Shown: one piece after another, positions 44,750 to 55,051 of the stretch | Layout: every line of letters begins with the position of its first letter | Position numbering within the stretch: position 1 is the first letter of the stretch | Origin: Capitulum mitella | Lineage: Eukaryota; Arthropoda; Thecostraca; Pollicipedomorpha; Pollicipedidae | Direction: 5' to 3' | Length of the DNA: 64,000 bases | NCBI GenBank assembly: GCA_030062745.1 | Contig: CP099843.1 | Span: 21,178,583 to 21,242,582, forward strand | The notes under the pieces: generated by a model | Databases searched by the model: none | What the model was told of the DNA's origin: nothing | The model's input: only the letters and a program-made list of their open reading frames with translations | Made by a program: the position numbers and the translations under genes

Positions 44750-45865
44750 AACAACGTATTGGAATTGGGGTTGGCGGAATGGAATCATTCCGGGATGATT
44801 CCACCATTTTGTGGAAAAGAATTCAATTGGGAATCATCTCTCACGGGCCGGAAAGGAAGTTAAATGATTCCCGTTTTAGCACTGCTTCATTAACTTCCCA
44901 AGAGGTGCCTATTATTTTGTATCTTGACGTTGACACATTATTGACAGATCCGAGTCGCCCGGAACATTTCAGGTCCTGTTTCAGCGTGACTTGAATTTTA
45001 TCTCGCTCTCTCCTCTCTGGAAGTGCGCAGCTCCACCACCTTTGCAATGCAACGGCGAGGGGCTGTTAACCAGTAACCTTATTGTACTACTACTGAATTA
45101 CGTTTGTTAAACGACTGTAATAGCCGAGTAAAACATCGTTCTGCTCAAGCAACTCAACCAGACTGGCAAGATTTCGAAAAATAAGGTTGACACGATACCT
45201 TGTACTATCGATGGACAGGCATAACTATGTGTTTGCTAAACCAAAGAAAAGCACGTCCGCAGTAGATAAGAAATATGCAGGAAGTACAGAATAAGGCATA
45301 AAATGATCCAAACCATTTAGAAAAAAAACATTGACAGATTCTGTCATGAAACGGGCACATTGTTTAGGAATGTCGGTTTCTACAAACCTGGTAATGCTAG
45401 GAGCCTAACAACAGTGATTTGAGCCCTACCAATTCTACGGTCCTGACCAATGTTTTTTGTTAGGTAAAAAAATCATAACAAAGTAGTGACCTCCGGAAAC
45501 ATGTTCTTATTTTTCCGTCCTATTGAACCAATCCTGAATCCCTAATTCCAAATCCGTTGCCGGAACTGGAAAAATGGAAGCAGAAATCGCTTTTTTGCGT
45601 TCGGCTGAAACGGCATGCCACTGGTTGTGACTTCACGAGCCCACCCCATTGTCCGGCTGGTCTTGCTGGGCCATGACGTTTAACACGGTGGAAAAAGTCA
45701 ACCCGGGTTTTTGCCTGCAGTTCCTGAACCGTTCCAGACAAAGCCGTCAGACTTGGTGACTGTTCTTGATGCTCTGTCTAACAGACGTCGGAATAAATGC
45801 ACAGCCCCAGTGCATCAAGTGGCGGCTCTAGAAGGGCGACATTTTAAGCACATTGCAAAAATTAA
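44750..45865. other. non-coding, no recognisable feature
   Basis: Contains GGAATCATTC-type short palindromic words near 44780-44830, which also occur beside the second minisatellite at 52.75 kb. No gene supported. Confidence 0.4.
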
Positions 45866-47072
45866 CCCTATTCCCGGAGGGCTAGACCGTACGGTCGATT
45901 CCCGGCAGGGGGGCGGATTCGCCCCCCCCCCCGAGATCTCGAGAACTACTGATCCGATTTCATCGCAACAAACGGCAATCGATTTGCCGTGACGTAAACT
46001 ACATTTTTATAACAAGAAATTTTCAAAATTTTGAAATTTGTGGATACAGGGAGGAGGCAAAAATGTCCAAATGAGGGGTACTTTGGACTTCTTATAACTC
46101 CGTTGTTTATGGACCGATTTTGATGAAACTGACATGAATCGAGAGATTATGGATAGGGCTTTTACTATGGGTCCGCAAATCTGAAATTTTGAGAAAATTC
46201 ATAGGCGTTCACAGGGTTTCAAAAATAGGAGGATTAGTTTTCTAACAACTGAATGAACAAAAGAGGCAAACACCCTTTTTTGGCTTTTGCTAGTCATGTT
46301 ATACTAAACAAATACAAATCGCATTACAATGTTTGTATAATGATAGCATAGGCGGTGCCAGGGACATGAAAAAGGGGGAACTGTCATCGTCACACGTTTC
46401 TCGGATCAACTTGTGACCTTTGACCTTAAATGACCTCCAGTGACCTTGGGGTCACCTGGAATGATCTTGTATGCATTTAATATTATCTGTAAACGATTCC
46501 AACCATTTGAATTCACTCTATTTCAAAAATTTCATTTCATGGCTATTGCAATATAGGGTACGCGCACTGACGTTTTAGGTCATAGCTCCGTGACCCGACC
46601 TGATATCAAGCTGAAACTTGGTACAAAAGTAGAGGGCACCCTGCTACTACATATATATTCCGGGCTTGACATCTAAAAAAACGGCGCCGAAATTATTGCG
46701 AAAAAACAAATCTTGAATTTTGACCTTGACCTGGCCTTGTAAAATAACCTCAGATAAACAAAATTACATCTGCACATTTCCCAACTATTTAGCTATTCAG
46801 CCATATAAAGTTTTAAGTTCTGTCTTTAAAACTCTGTTTTTGGCAGACATTTTCATTTTACCCTCAACATGGCCAAAAATGGCCTGAGGTGCCTCTCAAA
46901 AACGTTGCCTGGCTCCGCCCCTGAGCAAAATAGAGTTTTGAAATTTTGTCACGCACGTAGAAAGAATAGCTAGGAAAAGTGGCCAATTTTCGTGAAGCTG
47001 CGTTAAAAAGCCTGGAATTGGCAAGCAAAAAACCCGAGGGGGTGGATTCAGCCCCCCCTGCCGGGAATAGGG
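45866..47072 (-). mobile_element. TTAA-type non-autonomous element, family B copy 3 (complete)
   Basis: A 1207-bp element with exact TTAA on both sides (45862-45865 and 47073-47076). Termini are CCCTATTCCCGG at the left and the inverted CCGGGAATAGGG at the right, followed inside by G-rich CAGGGGGG...GAATCCGCCCCCC hairpins. Next to the left terminus is a small near-palindrome (CTAGACCGTACGGTC). The interior matches 34370-35549 in reverse. It has no transposase frame. TTAA target plus CCC termini is the signature of piggyBac-type elements. Confidence 0.85.
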
Positions 47073-47076
47073 TTAA

Positions 47077-48549
47077 ACATTATTTCGTAGGTCGGGAGTC
47101 CATACTAAGTATGTCAAACACCTGCCGAATTGCCACCTCCTTGAGAAGGCCAATAATCCCGTAGACCATCACACTGCCTTATCACCGACATGAAGCTATC
47201 CCCCAGTTAGCTCGGAACACAAACGCTATATTAACCGTCCCCAGTCCGGGGGTGCAACCCCCCACCGGTCTTTCTGCGATAGATGCTGAACCGGTGGGTT
47301 GACTGAGCTGAAATTTTGGATACCCGAATTTTGAAGCTTTTTACGCTTGCCCTGAAAACGTTAAGTTGACGTTATCTCAAGCCATTGAGCTGTAACTTTG
47401 CTCTCGAGGGCCTCCAGGTCACAAATGTCAAATGTCTGAACCGTACCGGTGTGAAGGGTGCTGTCGAGGTGGTTTCAAATCAGATTATTGTTTGCCAGTG
47501 GTTTTAGAGGTACCACCCGGCTATGAAGTGACCTTTTATGTCCATTGCAAAACCGAGATCATCTAAAGTGGTCTACTGCGGCTCTCATTCCAGAGCGGAT
47601 TTAGAGGAATCATATGATTCTGTGGAAACATAATTTACGTCTGTACGAGATACGAGGCCATTCAAGGTTAAGGTCATGTTAGGCCAAGTTCCGGACTTCG
47701 TCTCTAGTGATGAAACTTGATCTAATACCATGCAACGAAACTGCTGTGGCACAGTAGAAGGTTCGGCCTTGCCTTTGTTTCAGTCTTTGCATCGAGGTCA
47801 CCTCGGCCTTTGCATTCAAGGTCGAGGTTACCTTGTATGACCACATGTGACCGTGTCCGGCCACTTGAACACCATTACGGCCTACGTGGACCTTAAAAAG
47901 CGGTGCCCTGTGAATACCTGAAAGAACCATGCAAATTACGTAAAAGCGATATGGCCTCGTTTGACGTAACCTGGGAGGTCAACTGTAAGGCGTCTTACAG
48001 TCAAGGCTATCTACTGTTTACTCTATTTTTTACCTAGTACGTCAGGTGTGGAAACGCGTGAGGCGGGTCGCACCCCGCTCTTTTTCTGGACTACGGAAAA
48101 TGGTGAAGAACAGAAAGCTGACGAGGATTAATTTATTACTTGCAGTCTCATACATGCTTAAATAGTCGCGATACTCACTTCACATGTGCCGGGCATTTCA
48201 CCTTGATACCCGGGCCCTGGCACCGTTTTGGCTCCCTGTGCTGAGAATACTGACTAATGAGAGCCCGCAATACTTTCTGAGGCCCTGGTCAAAGCCACGT
48301 ACCCAGAGTTTTGCAAACGGAAGGTAAATTCGGTCAAGCGGCCATATTAAAAACGACCTTGGGGGTAAAATGCCCATTAAAGTGCATGATGTATGAAAAA
48401 CTGGCAACTCAAAATAAGGTATTCCCTCCTATTCCAAATCCGTCTGCAAAAATGACGACAAGGTATGCCCATCTAAATATATTGTCCCTTAACGCTTGCC
48501 CGCTTAGGACCTTCTACGTAAATGAACGTACAGGGAGGGGTGCTTCGAC
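47077..48549. other. non-coding, AGGTCA-containing
   Basis: No gene. Several TGACC/GGTCA motifs lie near 47660-47870. The left part may belong to another decayed element. Confidence 0.4.
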
Positions 48550-49911
48550 CTCCCAGCCATTTTCACACTGTGCGTCCTTGGAGCGTCGCGGAAAAAAAAC
48601 AGCGTGTTGCGCGTGATGAAATCTCGCGTCTGGTATCCTTTTTCAAGGTCTCAGGTCAAAAGACGACCTTCCCGGTTGGGCCAAAGGTCAAAAATAGCAA
48701 AAAAGTGGCACTTTTTCGAGTTTAAGCGCAAATGAACGCCAAAGGATAAATGATAAAGAAATGAAACAAACGTGATAGTATTTGTCAATTAATCATGAGT
48801 TTACCTGTACACCACATGATTGTATTTTACCCATGGAGTTCGATCCAAATCATGCTAGGCTAATCCTTGTGAAGCGGGGTAGTCGGCTTAAATGCTGTCT
48901 CGTAGCTGCAGAAACATTTTTGTAGATGATGATAGATGCTGAAGTAAAATGTATCATCTCAATTAACAAATGCTATTGTCGAATAACATATAAAGGTCGT
49001 CTTAGGTCATCCAAGGCCATCTTAGGTCATCCAAGATTACCTGAAGCCAATGACCCAGGAAGGCCTCGAATTAGCTCAAAATCACAACTTAGATACCATA
49101 AAAGAGTTTTTCGAGTGGATATCCAACACAAGATCTAACTCTAGGCATGCCGTAGTACTGTAGACTCATTCCGCGGCCGTCGCCGCTCCAGTCGGAGCAA
49201 AATTCATACATTGCACCCTCTTTTCGTAAAATAAAAGATAAATTGCACCAGATTCATATCATTCGATTCCTTACACCTCAAGCAATCCGATTATATAGTT
49301 TTTTTTGCGATACCTATTTCCTATGGCATTCCGAAAGATTAAAAGTAACTGTTTCTTACCGTAGTTCATGACCTCAGTTTACACCCTCGATAAGCCCGGC
49401 ATTGAGCATCGGCCTATTAAATGCACATATAGTCTTACCGGACACACAATTTGGAGTCGATCGATATACATTTCGTTGCATTTGTGGACTCCAATTGTCT
49501 TACAATGAGAGCAGACTGAGACCGAGGTAAACCAGCCGCGCCGCGCGAAAACGACTGGCACGCCTTGCGTTCGCTGAAGCCTGGACGACAAAGAATCTTC
49601 GTGACGTCACGTCCAATCGGACCCACAGTTGGTCGCAGTTCTGGGGCCACCACACCGTGTACAATTGTGGGCCCGATAGGATATGACGTCACAAAGACTC
49701 TGCCGTCCGGGCTACAGCGAACGCATCCATGGTTTTCGTCATGACGTCATAGCTCTTTACTATGGCAACGCAGAGGAGATTTTTTCACCATAAGACGCAG
49801 AAAAGATATCCTAGAAGGTACATCAAGTTTCCGATGGATCAAATAAACCGTTCGGAAGTTATCCTTGGAAAACCTCAGGGGGTAACACCATCCCCACAAT
49901 ACGGGCTAGGG
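48550..49911 (+). mobile_element. TTAA-type non-autonomous element, family A copy 2
   Basis: Same orientation and order as 15713-17418: GGAAAAAAAACAGCGT (48592), AAGCGCAAATGAACGCCAAA (48725), the CTTAGGTCATCCAAG block, GACGTCATAGCTCTTTAC (49743) and AAACCTCAGGGGG (49870). The right terminus is CCCTAGCCCG read inward, with flank TTCA, a plausible decayed TTAA. The left end is not preserved, so the start coordinate is approximate. Confidence 0.6.
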
Positions 49912-50227
49912 TTCATGCTTTGAGACAAATAAAAATGATTGGAAAATGGGAAGATGATGCGCCACGAATTGGGCGGCTGGGCATGTGCTGGCTGTTGCTG
50001 CACTGCTTTGAGTTTGAGTCCCACCCTTACAAATTATGTCTCAACCCTTCCAAACTAAGAAGAAAAAGCAGTGCTCCGGACATACTTTGGAGCTCTCAGT
50101 GACATCGATAGTCTAATATAACAAGGCACGTTGCTCCTGAAACGGTTTTGTAGGCAGACAGAAGAACGTCTCGATCGTACACTGGAAGGCCAAATGTCCC
50201 GCAATATCCGCGGGATCACAGAAATGT

Positions 50228-50290
50228 TCGGCCGGTTACCGGATAATCTGAAATATCCGGCCGGATATCCGGCCGGACCGGATATCCGGT
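50228..50290. repeat. cluster of CCGGATATCCGG palindromes
   Basis: Overlapping palindromes built from CCGGATATCCGG and GGCCGG repeat along about 60 bp (GGCCGGTTACCGG, ATATCCGGCCGGATAT, CCGGACCGGATATCCGG). Probably a transposon end or a self-complementary repeat; no pairing partner was found in the window. Confidence 0.6.
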
Positions 50291-52887
50291 GCATCCTTAA
50301 TTAATGGTAATTACCGACATTAGAGTCAGCGTTGTCAAAAAATTTATGACAGCAGTAGTCATCAAGGTATTAGTCAACCGCCACGTTTACTTTATAGCTT
50401 AAACAAACCAGTCTGAACATTTCTGCCTAATGCCAGTAGTCGCCTTGGCGGGGGCTCTTGAGAGAAAAATACCACGGCTCTGCGCAAGCGCTGTCCTTGA
50501 GTGCACCGGACCAGTGTAACTGGGGCTCTACAGCCAACACAGTTAAATTGTTTATGGTCAGTTCTTCCATCTCGTCCTCTCTACAAGCAACGACCAGGCA
50601 ACATATTACGGCATACGTATCGGGAACGTCATCTGTGTTGTGCATTTCCTCAGACTTGAAGTGAATGATGTGAATTCCTCAGACTTAATGAATTTCAAAA
50701 GCCTTTGGTTTGCGAAGACTGTCTAAGTCTACCTGATGCCTTCAGCTCTAGTTCCCAGAGTCGGCACCGACGGGAGTCGGACAAAGACGTCTGAAAACGC
50801 ATTAACGCCTCAAGTGCATTAATCGTGCCGTAGTGCCGCCAGGTGTTAACATCCGAAATGTTAAACGATACTTCCTTTTTCTAATCTTAAAATGCAGTAT
50901 ATAACCTGGGTCGGTTGTCGCTCAACATGTATCAGCCAATCGATCTGTCTACCCATCTATCGGCTCAACATGTGGTGGACTACGTGACGCTCGTGACGTA
51001 GTGAAGTGCTAGTGCTGTGAGTGGTCAGTGTTTGACGTCAAGAATATAGGAGGCACAAGTGGAAGCTCTGTGTGTCTGACGAATAAACGAAGAATGGGCC
51101 CGAAGATCTTGTGAGAAGAGAAGTACTGAAGAAGAGGAATATTTGTACAAACGAGGTCGCCAACAGTCAAACTATCACGCCAAGCAGAAAACTGCTACCC
51201 GCTGAAAGATAACGCTAAACGGCCGGCCGCCATCGTAGCTCGCCGGCGCCGGGGTTTCGTAATGTCACATAGCATGGGGCGCGTTTCAAGGCCACTTTGT
51301 CTTTCGGCGCGAATATCTCGTGTATCGTCCCACAGCAATTCGAATGGTATATTTGTAATTAGCGTCTGCAGTTCTATCAGATAAGCATAAAAACAAGAAA
51401 CTGGTCATTACTTTATTGTATGTGAGAAAGGCAGTTGGAATAAAAGAGACAAGCAAGAATCATGAATTTCATACAAAGTGATAGTACAGATATGTACATA
51501 CGGTATATATCTGCCTATCTATCTATCTTTTCATATATGTGTGTGTGTTCACACATACATATATACATGTGCACGGATTTTTTGCTAGATAAGTGGAAGT
51601 ATGGTAGTAAAATAACTTTAAAAGTTCTGTTGTTTAAAACAAAGTAAGCCAAATCCGTTGCGAAACCCACCTGTGGGGGGAGGTTAGCCTGTCGGGCTCT
51701 CGGTTCGCCCCCCCCCCGAGTCATTTACACAAAACGACATCCCTGGGGAGAGGATTCTTAGTTACAAAGCTGTGCGATGGCTTGGGCTGACCAACCAGTG
51801 GTAACAAAGCGCGGCGGCCCTTTGGATGCCTTTTTTAAAGTGGACCGCACCAACGGTGGCGAAGGGCGAGTGCAAAACCCTAAAATGATGAGGCCAGTGT
51901 CATACTTCATTGACTATATCTACCCTCGCCCGTCAATCAAGGGCGGCGCCATAGGTAAGTGATAACGCAAGGCAGAACTTTTGGACGTCCACAGGGCGTT
52001 TGGCCTTTCCATGCGACTCCCAATGCGACAACCGTGCGTAGCGCATTAATGATTGCAGGTACTGAACATGATACCTACGAAACGACGTAGCTACCCCGCG
52101 TTAGCGCCGACGTGGTTTTGGAGTAATGTTTATGAGCAGTAACTACCCCGCAGTCTGGCGATGTGGGGCAGTAAGGTGTAACTTACGGCGCCGATGTCGC
52201 CAATCGCCTTGTTCAAAACACATTCCAAAAAATGATGTTGCGTATAAAGCCCGTGAGCTACAAAAGCAGAGGAGACCAATAATGGCTTCACGGGCAAAAT
52301 CAGTGACCCTTCTGGCCCACTAGATACCCCATGGTAAGTACATGTAAATGCGGTGCCACCGACACTTTCTGTTTTTGGTCTGTCTGAGCATCGTGGGAGC
52401 AGATTTCATCTGCGTATCGTAACAAACCGGCTGTGTCGGTGACGGAGGCTCTGCCACCTTTCGGTCGATTCTCGGGGTTTTGCGGTGATGCCGTCTCGCC
52501 GGGGGGGTCTGATGGCGACCATGAGCGGCTCCAATTCAGCGCAGCTAAGCCCGCTACCCTGTATTGCATGGTACGTTGTACCGGCTAATAACAGACGACT
52601 TTCCGAAAACTCCAGTACCGAGTGCGGCGATCACAGAGTTTCAAGAGCTTATTCACATACTTAGGAATGTAGTTGCATGCCTTTCTGTGTACTGTAATCT
52701 GCATTTATTAAATATAGTCATGAAACTGGAGAAGGAAATGAATTTTAGTTCTTTTTCTCGAATGGATTTTAATTGGAATCATTCTTTTTGGGGAGACAGT
52801 TAATCGGAACTGGATTCGTTTCGTTTCGGAAGAACACAAAACGAAACTGGAATCACTCTTTTCATGTCGGCGAAGTCCAATACAACG
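50291..52887. other. 2.6 kb without a supported gene
   Basis: Includes a stretch (about 50830-51190) with a TATATAA box, GTTGTCGCTCAACATGT and an AATAAA, resembling a solo LTR, but no ends were defined. It also contains GC-rich patches near 51220-51330 and 52440-52560, and a simple-sequence stretch near 51490-51570. None has enough support for a gene. Confidence 0.35.
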
Positions 52888-53122
52888 GCTGCAATGGGTA
52901 CGGTCGGCCCGTGCCGGCGGCAATTGTGACGGGGTACAGTCGTACCCCGCCGGCGGTAGCTGTTACAGGGTATGGTCGGCCCCCGCCGGCGGCAGCTGCG
53001 ACGGGGTACAGTCGTACCCCACCAGCGGTAGCTGTGACAGGGTATGGTCGGACCCCGCCGGCAGCAGCTGTGACCGAGTACGGTTGGACCCCGCCGGCGG
53101 TAGCTGTGACGGGGTACGGGGT
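52888..53122 (+). repeat. 36-bp minisatellite, about 6.5 units
   Basis: Units of 36 bp such as GGTAGCTGTGACAGGGTATG with a CCCCGCCGGCG tail, diverged by a few substitutions each. No insertion or deletion breaks the three-base register. The plus frame reads repeats like VAVTGYGRTPPA, and the minus frame is also open (RRRGPTVPRHS-like). Same unit as at 44668-44749. Confidence 0.9.
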
Positions 53123-53259
53123 ACGTTTTCAACATCCGTTCAATGTCAGTTCACTGGCACAGATCACAAAAAGGTCAACCTCCGGAATTTTTTAAAAAGT
53201 CTTCTTCGTGCGATCGATCGGCCTGACACTTTTAGGGGTAATGGTCAAGGACTTTCTTA

Positions 53260-53865
53260 GGCTGGCCGTCCACTTGCACTATTCGGCGCGTAACCGAATG
53301 ACCGAATGGCGGAAATTACGCACCGAATTCTGGGACGCCGTCCACTGGTGCTTTTGACTCGCCGAAAGAATTTCCCATGACTTTCATAATGCAAAACAGC
53401 AAAACAAACATTTCTTTTCTTTTGATGGATTAGTAATGCATTAACAACAATCACAATGAAAATTAATTCTGCCACATTCATATGCATATCTGGACTGTTC
53501 TTATAGCACAGTTAAGTAATTCCAACGATCATACCTGCGACAAAAAGTTGTCCAGTTGACTACAGCATCCTTTAATTTAGTACTGCCACAACAAGTTGTA
53601 ATATATCCTTTAATATCACGACAATTTGGACGGAAGTACTTACTTCATTGTTCTCTGTGAGTCGACTACCATCAAACACGCTTGCGTCTCAACAGCTGTT
53701 TGCCGCCGAACGGCCGAAAAGTTGAGCTTTTTCTACGCCGAACGCGCCGACTGGCGTATTCGGGCGTTCGGCGTCAGCTGACGAACATTTCCCCTTGGCC
53801 CAATGTTAAATTCCGCCATTCGGTCATTCGGCTACGCGCCGCATAGTGCAAGTGGACAGCCAGCC
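53260..53865. mobile_element. PIF/Harbinger-like MITE with long inverted ends
   Basis: A 606-bp element with terminal inverted repeats of about 57 bp and only a few mismatches, starting GGCTGGCCGTCCACTTGCAC at the left and GGCTGGCTGTCCACTTGCAC (inverted) at the right. Both sides are flanked by TTA (53257-53259 and 53866-53868), the TWA duplication of PIF/Harbinger elements. The arms contain repeated CGAATGACCGAATGGCGG. No coding frame. A non-autonomous member. Confidence 0.85.
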
Positions 53866-53885
53866 TTAAAATTGCGCTACCTTAA

Positions 53886-55047
53886 CCCGCGCAGTGGAAG
53901 CGGGTTTCTGGCTACCAGGCACTGGAAGAGGGGCACAAAAGTGTCCCCCTCTGATTTCGGAAACAGAATAAGCTAGAAATATGAAATTTTGTGAACAGGG
54001 TGGGGCTATAACGATTTACATTGTGTGTGATTTTCACCACCCTAGGTCAATATCTTGAAGGTCAAATGGGGTGGAAAAGGTAAACTTTGGACACTTTCTC
54101 GGCCCGTACAGGCCATTCCGTACGACTTTTCGAAAGAAATGGGAAGAGGGTGTTTGTTTGGGCGTTACAACGTGGAATACGACAACTTCCATTCATTTAC
54201 GTCTTGACTGAGGATTTCGGATCGAGGTCATGTCAGGTCATTTGCCTATGGTGTCATTTTTCGTCTGTTGCAGATCAGATTTTGAGCAACACGATTAGCT
54301 TGACTGTAAATAAGGGCGCTACACGTATCTTTTGGCGTATTTTCAATAAAGGTAGCTAACATCGGTACATTTAGTCACTTCCAGCGCTTATATTTTTGTA
54401 CGTATGTACATGTATATACGTGTATACATGTGAGCATCAATAAGCCAAACGTGTTTTTAGTAGGGCCCCTGAATGCATAATTCATACAAATCGACGTATT
54501 GCAAAGCAAATCCGGACCAGGTCATAAAATAGTTGCACTTGACCTTTGATTACTTTGACCTGAAATGACCCTGATATGTATAAGCGTATCTATGTGCGTA
54601 CATGTGTTTTTATCAAGGTCTTTGAATGCATGTTTGATGCAAACCGACATGCTGTTAATCAAATCTGGATCAGGTCACAAGCTCTTTGGCCTTGACCTTC
54701 GATGACTTTGACCCTTACTGACGCTGATTTTGTTAGTGGTACATCCATCACTTATGCCTAAATGACGTTGCGTGATTGTGTTCAAACGGTAATCTTAGAT
54801 AGAACCCTGGTTCTTTCACAGGGTTCCCATTTGTCAGCGACAACGGTAGTTTTCGTTATGTATGCCTGACTTCAAATGCTTAGAGCTTCAAAAAGTTCCG
54901 GTCGATTTCCAATTTTTCTGCGTCAATCGACGAGTTATTCTACTGTCATAAATGTCACCATGTAGCAGCAACCAGCTCATATCCGTTCTCGAGATATTGA
55001 AGAAAAACAGGTGGGGGACACAAAAAGACCCCCTTCCATTGCGCGTG
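53886..55047. mobile_element. TTAA-type non-autonomous element, family D
   Basis: A 1162-bp element with exact TTAA on both sides (53882-53885 and 55048-55051). Termini are CCCGCGCAGTGGAAG at the left and CACGCGCAATGGAAG (inverted) at the right, followed inside by AGGGGGACAC-type hairpin arms. Its interior carries AGGTCA motifs and two ~150-bp units related to 32694-32960. No transposase. Confidence 0.85.
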
Positions 55048-55051
55048 TTAA

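Noticed and set aside
50830-51190. Possible solo LTR (TATATAA, AATAAA, retro-like words)
   Set aside because: No terminal TG...CA inverted dinucleotides with a target duplication could be fixed, and no internal retrovirus-like genes were seen.
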